Shown one piece after another: positions 26,849 through 37,113 of a stretch of 64,000 nt of DNA. Source of the stretch: Opitutales bacterium (GTDB lineage: Bacteria > Verrucomicrobiota > Verrucomicrobiia > Opitutales > UBA2995); assembly GCA_022824405.1 (NCBI GenBank), contig JAJDZZ010000074.1, positions 62,001-126,000 of the forward strand, in the 5' to 3' direction. The translations under genes and the position numbers were made by a program. The notes beneath the pieces were generated by a model. That model searched no databases. It saw only the letters and a program-made list of their open reading frames with translations, and was not told the origin of the DNA. Within the stretch, counting starts at the first letter, position 1; the number at the start of each line of letters is the position of its first letter.

Positions 26849-28225
26849 GTGACACCCGTTTTCCGATTCCCATATCTGGTCGCAATTCTCTCCCTGTTTC
26901 TCCTCGCGCGAGGGATTTCATTGGGAGTGGACGGGGTGGATTCTCCCGACTCGGTTCCCCCGGTTCCGTTGGATGAATTGGTCGAAGAGTTGCGTGCGCA
27001 CCTGGAATTCGCCGCGGCCAAATCCTGGAAAATGGAATTGCAGGACATTCTTCTGGCCCAGGGAGAAGCGCATTCCACCCGGTTGAGTTCGGGAAAATCG
27101 ACCAAGGTAACGCTCAATGCGGGTTTTGGTTTGGATGATGATTCGAGCGGGTTGGACCCAGCCGAAGGGCTGGAATACCGTTACGATTTTTTGATCAGCA
27201 AACCGCTCTACCATTGGGGAGCCCTGGAGGCCGATCACCAATTTGGGATCCTCCTGGTGCAAAGGACCCATAGCAACCGCCAAGTGGCCTTTCTCGGGCT
27301 CTATGAAAGCTTGGTCAATCAATTCATCGATTATCTGATCCTCCGGCAGCGAAAAAAACACAGTGCCGCCACCCTGGCCTTCCAAAAGGAGCGGTTGGAA
27401 CTTTTGCGCGATCAGGAACTGCGGGGTGAACTTCCCCGGGAGCAGTTGATCCAGGAAGAGTTGAACCTGAATCAGGCTACCCTGGATCATCAGTCCCTGG
27501 AAAATTCCATTACCAGGGCGGAAAGATATTTCAGGACGGAAGCGGGCCTGGATAGCCACGTCCCTTTGTCCGCCCAAGGAATGTTGCCTGCCGTGGCAGG
27601 GGACCTGAAGTTGGTTGAGGACCGGATGGCCAGCTTTTTCCGTCAGGTGGAAAAATTATCCGTTCGCTTTCAGGAAAAACAGTTACGACTCGATCAGGAA
27701 TCAAAAAAATTGCACAAGTACGAAGTCGACAACCGGCCCAAATTCAACGGGGTCTTCCGGGTGCGCAGGGACATCGAAACCGTTGGCGGGATCCGGCGCC
27801 GCGCGGAATTCGAGGAAGTTTTTGCCGGATTGGAATTCAGTTGGAGTATATTCGATGGAGGCGCCATGCGGGCCCTGGCGCTCGACTCCATTCAAACCAA
27901 ACGGCAATTGGAACGCGAACTGGCCATCCTGAAAGATTCCATTATCTCCGAAACCAATTTCCTGCTGGAGGACTTGAAAATACACCGGGAGAGCAGCCTC
28001 CTGGTCGAGCGACATTTCGCCCGCGCTCTTGAACAATACGAGCAAATGGACCGGGACGTCGAAGCCGGCCGCATGTCGGAAAGAGACCTCCAGAGGTTGC
28101 GCCAGAATCTGGAACACTGGCGCACGAACCTTTACATTTCCCGCGGCGGTTACTACAAGACATTGACCGACATTTACGTGACCTTGGAGTATCCATCGAT
28201 CCTGGCTTACATCAATCAACCATGA
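26849..28225 (+). CDS. TolC-like outer membrane efflux protein
   Basis: The 458-residue product starts at a GTG with a hydrophobic signal sequence (about residues 8-25). The rest is largely long amphipathic helices with heptad spacing, and a repeated layout with SWSIFDGGAMRALALDSIQT near residue 330. This is the pattern of the OEP/TolC family, which forms the trans-periplasmic exit duct. Similarity to TolC is structural more than motif-based. It leads a four-gene operon and overlaps the adaptor gene by ATGA. Confidence 0.8.
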   Translation: MTPVFRFPYLVAILSLFLLARGISLGVDGVDSPDSVPPVPLDELVEELRAHLEFAAAKSWKMELQDILLAQGEAHSTRLSSGKSTKVTLNAGFGLDDDSSGLDPAEGLEYRYDFLISKPLYHWGALEADHQFGILLVQRTHSNRQVAFLGLYESLVNQFIDYLILRQRKKHSAATLAFQKERLELLRDQELRGELPREQLIQEELNLNQATLDHQSLENSITRAERYFRTEAGLDSHVPLSAQGMLPAVAGDLKLVEDRMASFFRQVEKLSVRFQEKQLRLDQESKKLHKYEVDNRPKFNGVFRVRRDIETVGGIRRRAEFEEVFAGLEFSWSIFDGGAMRALALDSIQTKRQLERELAILKDSIISETNFLLEDLKIHRESSLLVERHFARALEQYEQMDRDVEAGRMSERDLQRLRQNLEHWRTNLYISRGGYYKTLTDIYVTLEYPSILAYINQP

Positions 28226-29328
28226 GGATTTTTATCATCGCCGTCGTCCTGGCTGTCCTGGCTGTGGCCGGTTTTATCTTCAATTCCAAACTTCTGAGGC
28301 ACGATGCGGTGGTGGAGGCGGTGGAAATCGACACGGCGCGGGCCGTGATTTTGGGAACCATCCGGGTGGAGGCTTCCTACGATACCGCTATTCGTTCGGA
28401 AGAAGCCGGCCGCATCCTGGAGGTGCTGGTGGAAGAGGGCCAGGAGGTCAGTGAAGGGGATACCGTGGCCAAGCTGGATACGGGGGATCTGGAACTCGAG
28501 CTGAAGGCCCTGCAAATCAACCTGAATCAGGCCAAAAAACAAATGGAAATCGGCAACGCGCACCGGTTTGGATTCCAGGTAGCCCAGGAGACCCTGGAGG
28601 AGGAAGTGCGCTTGTTCGATTTGGGCCAGAGATCGGAAAAACAGGTTAAATCGGCCGAGCGGGGGCTTCAAATGTCCAAGGAAGACCTCGAGTTGTCCGA
28701 ACTCCTGGCTTCCTCCAATATCGAGCGTCTGGAAAATTCCGTCCGGGTAATGAATCGCCGTCTGGAAAAAATGGTTATTCGAACACCCATGGATGGCATC
28801 ATCAACGAAGTTTACGCTTACAAGGGCGACCTTATTTCGAGGGGGCATTCCCTTGCCTCCCTAATCTCCAAGGAGCGGGAGGTGAGGGCCGAATTGAACG
28901 AAGAGAATTTTGCCGGTATCCGGGTGGGGCAGAAAGCCAAAGTCCGCTTTCTTTCCCACGGGGCCAATCTTTACGATGCCGAAGTGGTTAAGATCCTTCC
29001 CTCGGCCAATCCCGACACGCAGCGTTACACCGTCCAATTGGAGGTGGGCATAGCGCAGCATTTGCTGGTGCCGGGCCTGACCGGAGAGGTGTCCATCAAT
29101 GTCGGCGAACGGGCGGGGGCCAGGATCATCCCGACGCGGGCCCTGATGGGAGATCGGGTGTTTGTGGTCAATTCCGACAACAGACTGGAGTACCGGCAGG
29201 TCGAGTTCGGATTTCGCAGCCTATCCCGGACCGAGGTTCTTTCCGGTTTGGAGGAAGGAGACTTGGTAGTAGTAGAAGAATTGGAAAGATTCCGGGAAGG
29301 AGATCGGGTTTCCATCAAAAAGCGATAG
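28222..29328 (+). CDS. Membrane fusion protein (HlyD/MacA family)
   Basis: This 368-residue periplasmic adaptor has an N-terminal membrane anchor (residues 2-22). The first lipoyl half is seen in SEEAGRILEVLVEEGQEVSEGDTVAKL, followed by a coiled-coil hairpin (about 90-180). The second lipoyl half is VIRTPMDGIINEVYAYKGDLISRG, with beta-barrel and membrane-proximal domains after it. It would link the ABC permease to the TolC-like channel. It is coupled to the outer-membrane gene by a 4-base overlap. Confidence 0.9.
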   Translation: MRIFIIAVVLAVLAVAGFIFNSKLLRHDAVVEAVEIDTARAVILGTIRVEASYDTAIRSEEAGRILEVLVEEGQEVSEGDTVAKLDTGDLELELKALQINLNQAKKQMEIGNAHRFGFQVAQETLEEEVRLFDLGQRSEKQVKSAERGLQMSKEDLELSELLASSNIERLENSVRVMNRRLEKMVIRTPMDGIINEVYAYKGDLISRGHSLASLISKEREVRAELNEENFAGIRVGQKAKVRFLSHGANLYDAEVVKILPSANPDTQRYTVQLEVGIAQHLLVPGLTGEVSINVGERAGARIIPTRALMGDRVFVVNSDNRLEYRQVEFGFRSLSRTEVLSGLEEGDLVVVEELERFREGDRVSIKKR

Positions 29329-29367
29329 GCCGGTCGCCCATGATTCAATCGGGATCAATAGCGGAGA

Positions 29368-30624
29368 ATGACCTCTAATATCCTCGTAGCGCTCCGTTTT
29401 CTCACCGCCAACAAGCGGTCCATGGCCATGAGTCTGGCCGGAATTGTATTCGGGGTCGGGTTTTTTATTTTCAGTCAGGCCCAAACCAGTGGATTTGAAC
29501 AGTTCTTCATAAAAACCGTCTTGGGAACCAATGGCGCTATTCGGGTGCAGGACAAGATACGCGCAACCTTTTCCACTATGGAAATGGATGAGGAAAAGGG
29601 TGATGGCGGCAAGGGCTGGGTCATCGAAAACAAGGAAAACCTGAAGTATATCGAGGGCATCGAACACCCCCTCGAAGTCATCGAGGCCATCAAGCAATTC
29701 GACAGTGTGACCGGGGTATCGGAAGTCCTCACCGGGACGGTGATTGTATCCAATAATTTTCGCAGTCGCTCCGGCACCCTTTACGGGGTCGATTTCGACC
29801 GCCATGCCGCCGTTTCGGATTTGGAGAATCAGATCGTTTTCGGCGATATGGACAGCATCCGGGCCAAACCCAACGGCATTTTACTCGGGTCGGCATTTGC
29901 CAGGTGGCTCCAAGCCAAGATGGGGGACTCCCTCGTGGTGACAGCCAGGGATGTCACTCGCCGTTTCACCGTGGCCGGAATATTCGAAACCGGTGTTTCC
30001 GATATCGACCGGGAACGGATTTACATGCACCTGCCCGAGGCCCGTAGCGTTTTGCAAAAGCCCCATGGGGCCAGCTTTTTGCAGGTAAATCTGAAGAACC
30101 CTCTCCGGGCCCGGGAGGAAGCTGAGCACATGATGAACACAATTTACTATCACGTGGCCAGTTGGCAGGAAAGAGAACGGTCCTGGCTCGATGCCTTCCT
30201 GGTCCTGCGAGTATCCACCGCCCTCACCGTTTCCACCATTATATTGCTGAGCGGGCTGGGCATGTTCAACACCTTGGCCATGCTGGTCATGGAGAAGACC
30301 AGGGAAATCGCCATTCTGAGGTCGATGGGTTATAACCGGAAGGACATATCCAGCATCTTTCTCTGGCAAGGAGGTCTCGTTCTGTTGGCCGGGACCGTTT
30401 CCGGATGGGCCTTGGCCGTATTTGTCACTTTCGGGGTTTCCCAACTGCCCTTTCGGGTAACCGGCATATTTACCACCGATTCCTTTGTGGTCCATTGGTC
30501 GATTTGGCATTACGTTGTCGCCACGCTCACCGCCGCCATTGTCGTCATGGTGGCCTCCTACCTTCCAGCCCGGCGGGCGGCCAGGCTCGAACCGGGGGAA
30601 GTTATCCGGGGGGCCGCACCGTGA
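29368..30624 (+). CDS. ABC transporter permease, FtsX/MacB type
   Basis: The 418-residue protein has one membrane segment near the start (about 18-38), a large periplasmic MacB_PCD-like domain (about 40-285), and three C-terminal membrane segments typical of FtsX permeases. The FtsX region includes GLGMFNTLAMLVMEKTREIAILRSMGYNRKDI. MacB-type transporters push substrates already in the periplasm, such as lipoproteins, peptides or antibiotics. The substrate is not evident. The stop overlaps the GTG of the ATPase gene. Confidence 0.88.
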   Translation: MTSNILVALRFLTANKRSMAMSLAGIVFGVGFFIFSQAQTSGFEQFFIKTVLGTNGAIRVQDKIRATFSTMEMDEEKGDGGKGWVIENKENLKYIEGIEHPLEVIEAIKQFDSVTGVSEVLTGTVIVSNNFRSRSGTLYGVDFDRHAAVSDLENQIVFGDMDSIRAKPNGILLGSAFARWLQAKMGDSLVVTARDVTRRFTVAGIFETGVSDIDRERIYMHLPEARSVLQKPHGASFLQVNLKNPLRAREEAEHMMNTIYYHVASWQERERSWLDAFLVLRVSTALTVSTIILLSGLGMFNTLAMLVMEKTREIAILRSMGYNRKDISSIFLWQGGLVLLAGTVSGWALAVFVTFGVSQLPFRVTGIFTTDSFVVHWSIWHYVVATLTAAIVVMVASYLPARRAARLEPGEVIRGAAP

Positions 30625-31325
30625 GCCAGGTCCCAGCCACCCCCAACGACCGCATTGTGTTGCGGTGCCGGGACCTACATCGCTATTTGGGCGAGGGGGA
30701 AAATCGCGTGCACGTGCTCAGGGGCATTTCCCTACAGTTGGAGCGGGGAAAAATTTACGCCATCTCCGGTCCCTCTGGCTGCGGGAAGAGCACTCTCCTC
30801 TATCTATTGGGCCTCCTGGACCGTCCCGATAGGGGAGAGGTCTACCTCAATCGCCAACCCATGGCCAAATCCAGCGACCGGGAGAGGACGGCGGCCCGAA
30901 ACGCCAGCATCGGGTTCGTATTCCAGTTTCATTTTTTGCTCAAGGAATTCTCCGCCCTGGAAAACCTCATGATTCCCATGCGGAAAAAGGGAACCTACAG
31001 CCCGGCCCAAATGGAGTCGCGTGCCCGCCGATTCCTCGAAGCGGTAGGGTTGGGGGAAAAGACCCATCGCCTGACCACTCAACTTTCCGGCGGCGAACAA
31101 CAGAGAGTCGCCCTGGCTCGTTCCCTGGCCAATTCCCCCGCCGTCATTCTGGCGGACGAGCCCACCGGCAACCTCGACGTAAAAAATTCCAACCTCGTAT
31201 GCGAATTGTTGACCCAACTGGCGCGGGAGAACGACCAAGCTGTTCTGATCGTCACCCACAATCCTGAAATTGCTCGCAAGTGTGACCGCGTTTTGCGCAT
31301 GAGAGACGGCGTATTTTTGGGGTGA
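30621..31325 (+). CDS. ABC transporter ATPase, MacB/LolD type
   Basis: The 234-residue ATPase has Walker A (SGPSGCGKSTLL, about 45-55), a Q-loop in FVFQFHFLL, the signature LSGGEQQRVALARSLA, Walker B (VILADEPTGNLD) and the H-loop THNPE. GTG at 30621 overlaps the permease stop (GTGA) and gives the usual LolD length. An ATG far upstream at 30405 would lie within the permease gene. With the preceding three genes it completes a tripartite MacAB-TolC-like pump. Confidence 0.92.
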   Translation: MSQVPATPNDRIVLRCRDLHRYLGEGENRVHVLRGISLQLERGKIYAISGPSGCGKSTLLYLLGLLDRPDRGEVYLNRQPMAKSSDRERTAARNASIGFVFQFHFLLKEFSALENLMIPMRKKGTYSPAQMESRARRFLEAVGLGEKTHRLTTQLSGGEQQRVALARSLANSPAVILADEPTGNLDVKNSNLVCELLTQLARENDQAVLIVTHNPEIARKCDRVLRMRDGVFLG

Positions 31326-31675
31326 TATGCCCGCTATTATTAGAAAATCGCATAGGGTCAGATTGCCTCTCTAATATTTCCAAAATGTTATTGCTATAAA
31401 AAGTGGCGAACATTCTATAAGAATTTTAATTGCGAGCTTCTGTACACTTCTCCCTTCTTCCCCTGAAAAATGTCAGTTCTACCGGCAAACCTTTCCAGAC
31501 TCCGCTCGGTTAAGGGGTTTTACGGCAAGGGGCTCGCTTCCCCGTTTTCGGCAGGATCGGTCGCCTTTGGAAAAGGCCTTGGGGACGACGGACCACCAGG
31601 GTTTTCCCGGTTCCGTTTATGGTGATTCCCTCCGTCCCGTTCCCCGCTCATGGGTGATTTGCAGTAGATCCGCAT
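31326..31675. other. 350-base gap before the ACIII operon with a possible promoter
   Basis: No gene is seen here. A candidate promoter is TTGCTA (31391-31396) with TATAAG (31416-31421), but the 19-base spacing is long. No clear terminator follows the ATPase stop. The G+C-rich second half (31500-31670) has no strong SD before actA. Confidence 0.3.
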
Positions 31676-32329
31676 ATGTCCACCATATTTCCCAAAAAGG
31701 CCAATAAGGTTCCCGCCCAGGTCGTCATTGCCCTGTTGCTGATGGGGGGAGCCTTGACCGCGGGTATCACCTATTATTTTACCCCCAAATATTCGCGGGT
31801 CGGGTATCAGCCCATCCAACCCGTCCCCTTTGAGCATTCCCTGCATGCCGGTGAACTGGGCATCGATTGCCGCTACTGTCACAACCACGTGGATAAATCG
31901 GGCCATTCCAATGTGCCCTCCACCAATACCTGCATGAATTGTCACAACCAGATCCAACTGGCCAGCGATAAACTGGAACTCGTGCGCGCCAGTTTCGCCA
32001 CGGGCGAGCCCATTCCCTGGGTGCAGGTACACAAACTTCCCGATTATGTCTATTTCAACCACTCCGTACACGTCAACAGGGGCATAAGTTGTTACGAATG
32101 CCATGGCCAAGTCGACGAGATGGATGAGGTTCATCACGTAAAACCCTTCAGCATGGCCTTTTGCCTGGATTGCCATCGCCATCCCGAGAAAAAACTCCGC
32201 CCCCTCGAGGAGGTGTTCAATCTCGATTGGCGGCCTGAAAGCGAGGAGGCTCAACTCGAATACGGTAGCGAAGCAAAGGAGGCCTGGAAGGTAAATCCGC
32301 CAGTGGGATGCGCCGGGTGCCATCGATGA
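31676..32329 (+). CDS. actA: Alternative complex III subunit A, pentahaem cytochrome c
   Basis: ActA carries haems that take electrons out of ACIII on the periplasmic side. The 217-residue product has an N-terminal membrane segment (about 13-33) and exactly five CxxCH motifs: CRYCH (65), CMNCH (86), CYECH (139), CLDCH (163) and CAGCH (212, at the very end). Extra histidines (FEHSLH, YFNHSVH) can serve as distal ligands. The stop overlaps the actB start by ATGA. It is the first gene of a ten-gene run on one strand ending at 42564. Confidence 0.93.
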   Translation: MSTIFPKKANKVPAQVVIALLLMGGALTAGITYYFTPKYSRVGYQPIQPVPFEHSLHAGELGIDCRYCHNHVDKSGHSNVPSTNTCMNCHNQIQLASDKLELVRASFATGEPIPWVQVHKLPDYVYFNHSVHVNRGISCYECHGQVDEMDEVHHVKPFSMAFCLDCHRHPEKKLRPLEEVFNLDWRPESEEAQLEYGSEAKEAWKVNPPVGCAGCHR

Positions 32330-35300
32330 AGAAGATCCTGATACATCCGGAACCGACGGATTCCGACCTGCGGGGCCCTCATTATTGGAGGAGCCTGGAC
32401 GAGTTGGCCGATACCCCCGGGTTTCAAGCCTATCTCCAGCGCGAATTTCCCGAGGGTGCGGCGGAGCTCAGAGGTGTGAACCGCCGCCACTTTCTCAAGG
32501 TCATGTCTGCTTCCTTTGCCTTTGCCGGGGTGGGACTGGCGGGTTGCAGGCGTCCGGAAAAGTACGTCTTGCCTCATTCGCAACATCCCGAGGAAGTCGT
32601 CCACGGCAAACCGCTTTACTACTCCTCCGCCATGCCCCATCGCAACGACCCGGTTCCGCTGGTGGTGGAAACCAACGAAGGACGGCCCACAAAAATTGAG
32701 GGAAATGACCGTTTGCCGGGCCGCAACGGTTCGACCGATCAGTATGCCCAGGCTTCTATTCTCGACCTTTACGATCCCGATCGCTCAAAAAAGACCATTT
32801 TGAGAAACCGGACCCTCACGGTGGCGGAGCGAACCGAATACTTGGCCGGAATTTCCCGGAAGTACTCCGAAAACGAGGGAGAGGGATTGGCATTCCTGGC
32901 CGAGGGCCAATCCTCCGTGACCCGCACTTTCCAACGCGGGCAACTGCGAGCCAAATTTCCCAAGGCCGCCTGGTTCGAATACGACCCCGTCGATACTTCC
33001 AATCCTGAAAAAGCGGCCCGAAAAATTTTTGGCAAACCGGTTCGGGCCATTTACGATTTTTCCAGGGCACAGCGCGTGCTCTCCCTGGAAGCCGATTTTC
33101 TCTACAGCGATCCCAACCATCTCGTTTATACGCGGGATTTTGCCAAAGCCCGGCGGGTGGAGGACGATGAGCCCACCATGAACCGGCTCTACGCGGCCGA
33201 GTCCTACTACTCCATAACCGGCGCGGCGGCGGATCACCGCCTGCGTGTGGCGTCCAGCGACATTCCCATCCTCACCGCCATGTTTATGGCGGAGGTCCTT
33301 GCCGCGGCGGGCATCGCTTCCCAGGATGAGGAAGCTTTGCGGGCTCTGGGCAAGGCTCCGACCGTGGACGAGCAGTGGGTGCGGGAATGTGCCCGGGATC
33401 TCTACGACCATGCCGGAGAGGCTTTGGTCGTGGCGGGGCCCCACCAACCTCAATCCGTGCACGCCATGGCAATGGCCATGAACGCGGTGCTGGAAGCTCC
33501 CGGGAGAACCCTCAAATACATCGATATTCCGGAAAGCGATGCCGCTACGCTTTCAGACTTGGCTTCGGATATCGAAGCCGACCGGGTCAAAACCCTGGTC
33601 GTTCTCGGCGGCAACCCGGTCTATGACGCCCCTGTCGACCTGCACTGGGACGAGGTTCAGGAAAAGGTCGAGGAGGTGGTCCGCCTGGGTCAATATTTCG
33701 ACGAAACTTCCGAACGGTCCGATTGCCACATCAACGCGGCCCATTATCTGGAGAGTTGGGGGGATGCGGTGGCCTACGACGGGACCGTTCTGCCTATCCA
33801 GCCCATGATTCTCCCCCTGTTTCGGGGACTCACCGAGAGCGAAGTTTTGGAATTGATCGTCAATGGTGAGCCCAGGGAGGGATATGACATCGTTTTCGAT
33901 GCCGTCACTCAGACGCTGGGAGGCGGTCGAAAAGAATTTGAAAAGTTCCTGCACGACGGATTCTGGGCCGGGACGACCGGTAGCGGCGTTTCCGTGCGCA
34001 TTAGCGCCGCCGCCGCCCGCGATTTGGCCATGTCCGGGGGGATTGTCCCCAGCAACCTCTCCTCCTCCCGACTGGAATTGCGCTTTATTCGGGATCCCAG
34101 TCTGGACGACGGCCGATTTAACAATAACGGCTGGTTGCAGGAATGCCCCGACCCCGTGACCAAGCTGACCTGGGACAACGCCTTTTTGATCAGCCCGAAG
34201 CTTTCCCATGAACTGGGAACCACCGCGGCTGATCCGTTGGTGACGGTGGTGCGCAAAAACCCCAATGCCCACAAGCGGGGCAGGGAACAGGGCCGATTGA
34301 TCGAGATTACGGTTAACGGAAAAACCCTGCGCGGTCCGGCCCACGTATTGCCCGGCCTTCCGGACTATACCGTGGTGGTATCCCTCGGTTACGGGCGTTC
34401 CGTCACGGGACGCATCGGACAAGGGAGCGGCATCAACGCCTACCGTCTGCGTTTTGCCGATGGCCTTTCCGTTAATACCGGAGTTGCCGTAACCCGGGTG
34501 GACGGGGTTCGGGAACTGGCCAATACACAGGAGCATTGGTCCATGGAAGGTCGCGCCATCATCCGTGAAGCCAATATCGATTACTACCGCAAGAGCCCCG
34601 ACTTTGTCGATCGCATGGGGATGGAAGCGCACTCCCCGCCTCCCTTGGGACTGGATGAAGACGGCGGCAACCGTCGCGACACCGTTGGTCTGTTGGAACG
34701 CTCCATTGCCGGTAAAGCCAACCGGGGAAATTCCGCTTATGTCACCCCCGCATTTACGGGCGATCACCAGTGGGGCATGTCGATCGATCTGAATACCTGT
34801 ACGGGTTGTAATGCCTGTGTCATTGCCTGCCAGTCCGAAAACAATATCCCCATCGTGGGCCGCGAGCAGGTGCTGCGCGGCCGGGAAATGCATTGGATCA
34901 GGCTCGATCGCTACTATTCGGCCAGTCCCCATTTGGGCAAGGCAGACATGCCGGAGAACCCCCAGGTCTCGATTCAGCCCATGACGTGTCAGCATTGTGA
35001 AACCGCGCCCTGCGAATCGGTGTGCCCGGTCAATGCCACCGTGCACGACGAAGAGGGCCTCAATGTAATGGCCTATAACCGTTGCGTGGGCACACGTTAT
35101 TGCGCACAGAATTGTCCCTACAAGGTGCGCCGTTTTAATTTCTTCGATTGGAACGACCGCGACCGCGACAGGGTTTACCAGGGACCTCTAGGACCACGGG
35201 GAATGGAGGAAATCCGCAAGATGGTCCAGAATCCCGAGGTGTCCATGAGAATGCGGGGGGTCATGGAAAAGTGCACCTATTGCGTACAACGCATCCAGGC

Positions 35301-35640
35301 GGCCAAGATCGAGCAAAAGGTGAAAGCGGCCGATTCGGGCGATATCAAGGTTCCCGATGGAACCATTAAGACGGCTTGCCAACAGGTCTGTCCGGCCGAG
35401 GCCATTGTGTTTGGCGATATTTCGGACCCGGATTCCCAGGTTGCCACTCTGAAAAACTCCAATCGCGACTACGGGGTTCTGGCCTATTTGAACACTCGTC
35501 CGCGCACCACCTACCTGGCCAAGCTGCGCAATCCGAACCCGCTCATGCCGGATTATTACGACAATCCCCTGAGCTACATGGAATACAAGGCCGCCAGCGG
35601 GCCCTCCGGACACTCCGGTGGAAAGGAAGAGGACCATTAA
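32326..35640 (+). CDS. actB: Alternative complex III subunit B, fused oxidoreductase-like and iron-sulfur protein
   Basis: ActB of 1104 residues combines a molybdopterin-oxidoreductase-like domain (about 80-800, without an evident cofactor Cys) with a ferredoxin-like domain. A twin-arginine export signal (NRRHFLKVMSASFAFAG, RR at 53-54) precedes a possible lipobox LAGC. The Fe-S cysteines are in CTGCNACVIAC (825), CQHCETAPCESVC (888), CVGTRYCAQNC (920), CTYC (983) and CQQVC (1018). Thr replaces one Cys in the third group, which fits three [4Fe-4S] and one [3Fe-4S] cluster as in known ACIII. It would sit on the periplasmic face, passing electrons from quinol to ActA. Confidence 0.94.
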   Translation: MKKILIHPEPTDSDLRGPHYWRSLDELADTPGFQAYLQREFPEGAAELRGVNRRHFLKVMSASFAFAGVGLAGCRRPEKYVLPHSQHPEEVVHGKPLYYSSAMPHRNDPVPLVVETNEGRPTKIEGNDRLPGRNGSTDQYAQASILDLYDPDRSKKTILRNRTLTVAERTEYLAGISRKYSENEGEGLAFLAEGQSSVTRTFQRGQLRAKFPKAAWFEYDPVDTSNPEKAARKIFGKPVRAIYDFSRAQRVLSLEADFLYSDPNHLVYTRDFAKARRVEDDEPTMNRLYAAESYYSITGAAADHRLRVASSDIPILTAMFMAEVLAAAGIASQDEEALRALGKAPTVDEQWVRECARDLYDHAGEALVVAGPHQPQSVHAMAMAMNAVLEAPGRTLKYIDIPESDAATLSDLASDIEADRVKTLVVLGGNPVYDAPVDLHWDEVQEKVEEVVRLGQYFDETSERSDCHINAAHYLESWGDAVAYDGTVLPIQPMILPLFRGLTESEVLELIVNGEPREGYDIVFDAVTQTLGGGRKEFEKFLHDGFWAGTTGSGVSVRISAAAARDLAMSGGIVPSNLSSSRLELRFIRDPSLDDGRFNNNGWLQECPDPVTKLTWDNAFLISPKLSHELGTTAADPLVTVVRKNPNAHKRGREQGRLIEITVNGKTLRGPAHVLPGLPDYTVVVSLGYGRSVTGRIGQGSGINAYRLRFADGLSVNTGVAVTRVDGVRELANTQEHWSMEGRAIIREANIDYYRKSPDFVDRMGMEAHSPPPLGLDEDGGNRRDTVGLLERSIAGKANRGNSAYVTPAFTGDHQWGMSIDLNTCTGCNACVIACQSENNIPIVGREQVLRGREMHWIRLDRYYSASPHLGKADMPENPQVSIQPMTCQHCETAPCESVCPVNATVHDEEGLNVMAYNRCVGTRYCAQNCPYKVRRFNFFDWNDRDRDRVYQGPLGPRGMEEIRKMVQNPEVSMRMRGVMEKCTYCVQRIQAAKIEQKVKAADSGDIKVPDGTIKTACQQVCPAEAIVFGDISDPDSQVATLKNSNRDYGVLAYLNTRPRTTYLAKLRNPNPLMPDYYDNPLSYMEYKAASGPSGHSGGKEEDH

Positions 35641-35658
35641 CCACCCCGTTTGCAGGAT

Positions 35659-37101
35659 ATGGCATTCTCTGAGCAGTTTTCATTAGAAGGAAAGTCGGGT
35701 GGTTCCCCCAAGGTGCTGGACCGGGTCGAACCGGCCCGCATGCCCAGGCTCCCCCTGGTTCTGAACAACCGCAGCTTCTCTTGGATCACCGATAAAGTAT
35801 GCGGTATCGTGGAGGAAAAGACACCCCTCTGGTGGTGGATCGCTTTTTGCTGTTCCGCTTCCCTGGCCGGCTTTACCGCCGTAGGCCTGACTTATCTGGT
35901 CTCAACCGGTGTGGGGGTATGGGGACTATCCAATCCAATCAACTGGGGTTGGGCTATCGTCAACTTCGTTTTCTGGATCGGTATCGGCCACGCCGGAACC
36001 CTGATTTCCGCCATATTGTGCCTGCTCAAGCAAAAGTGGCGCACGACCATCAACCGGGCGGCCGAGGCCATGACCATATTCGCCGTGGCCTGCGCCGGCA
36101 TCTTCCCTGTATTCCACATCGGAAGGGTCTGGTTTGCCTGGTGGTTGTTTCCCCTTCCCAACGCCAATGCCATCTGGCCCAATTTCCGCAGCCCCTTGTT
36201 ATGGGATGTTTTCGCGGTATCCACCTACGCCACCGTTTCGGTTCTCTTCTGGTACGTGGGGATGATCCCCGACCTGGCCACGGTGCGCGACCGCGCCAAA
36301 ACCCTGTTCCGAAAAGTTTCTTACGGCATCTTGGCCATGGGCTGGCGCGGGTCCAACCGCAATTGGAGCAATTACGAAATGGCCTACCTGTTGCTGGCCG
36401 GCCTCTCCACCCCACTGGTCCTTTCCGTCCACACAATCGTATCCTTCGACTTCGCCGTTTCCCTCATCCCCGGTTGGCACACCACCATCTTTCCACCCTA
36501 TTTCGTGGCCGGCGCTATTTTCTCCGGTTTCGGTATGGTGCTGACCTTGATCATCCCTCTGCGCGCCATTTACGGTCTGCACGACCTGATCACCCAGTCC
36601 CACATCGATTGCATGTGCAAGATCACTTTGGCCACCGGAACTATCGTGGGGTACGCCTATTCCATGGAGTTCTTCATTGCGGCCTACGGTGCCAATCCCT
36701 TCGAGATATTTGCCTTTATCAACCGGGCCTTCGGCACCTATGCCTGGGCCTACTTCATCATGTTCTCCTGCAACGTGATCGTCCCGCAGTTGTTCTGGTT
36801 CAAATATATCCGGGAACGCCCCCACGTGGTTTGGATTGTTTCGATCCTGGTCAACGTGGGTATGTGGTTTGAGCGTTTTGTCATAGTGGTGACTTCTTTG
36901 GCCCGCGATTTTCTTCCCTCCAGTTGGGGATACTATTCTCCCACGCTGGTGGATATCTTCACCTTTTTCGGCACTTTCGGCTTCTTCGCCACCCTGTTCC
37001 TACTATTCGTCCGGTTTCTTCCCCTCATCGCCGTGGCCGAAGTGAAGGCCGTAACCCCTCAAGCCGACCCCCATCACTACCGAGGCAAGCACCACGCATA
37101 G
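35659..37101 (+). CDS. actC: Alternative complex III subunit C, NrfD-like quinol-binding membrane protein
   Basis: ActC has about ten membrane segments in 480 residues and belongs to the NrfD/PsrC family. Recognisable parts are [25 protein letters not shown] (quinol-site region), [17 protein letters not shown] and [20 protein letters not shown]. It would oxidise menaquinol or ubiquinol at the periplasmic side and feed ActB. The ATG at 35659 is used; a TTG at 35650 is also possible because the AGGA at 35654 is too close to the ATG to decide. Confidence 0.94.
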   Translation: MAFSEQFSLEGKSGGSPKVLDRVEPARMPRLPLVLNNRSFSWITDKVCGIVEEKTPLWWWIAFCCSASLAGFTAVGLTYLVSTGVGVWGLSNPINWGWAIVNFVFWIGIGHAGTLISAILCLLKQKWRTTINRAAEAMTIFAVACAGIFPVFHIGRVWFAWWLFPLPNANAIWPNFRSPLLWDVFAVSTYATVSVLFWYVGMIPDLATVRDRAKTLFRKVSYGILAMGWRGSNRNWSNYEMAYLLLAGLSTPLVLSVHTIVSFDFAVSLIPGWHTTIFPPYFVAGAIFSGFGMVLTLIIPLRAIYGLHDLITQSHIDCMCKITLATGTIVGYAYSMEFFIAAYGANPFEIFAFINRAFGTYAWAYFIMFSCNVIVPQLFWFKYIRERPHVVWIVSILVNVGMWFERFVIVVTSLARDFLPSSWGYYSPTLVDIFTFFGTFGFFATLFLLFVRFLPLIAVAEVKAVTPQADPHHYRGKHHA

Positions 37102-37113
37102 GATTTATTCAAA

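Noticed and set aside
33553-35046. 497-codon open frame on the minus strand
   Set aside because: It lies entirely within actB, whose Fe-S motifs and overlap with actA are unambiguous; the translation has no family resemblance.
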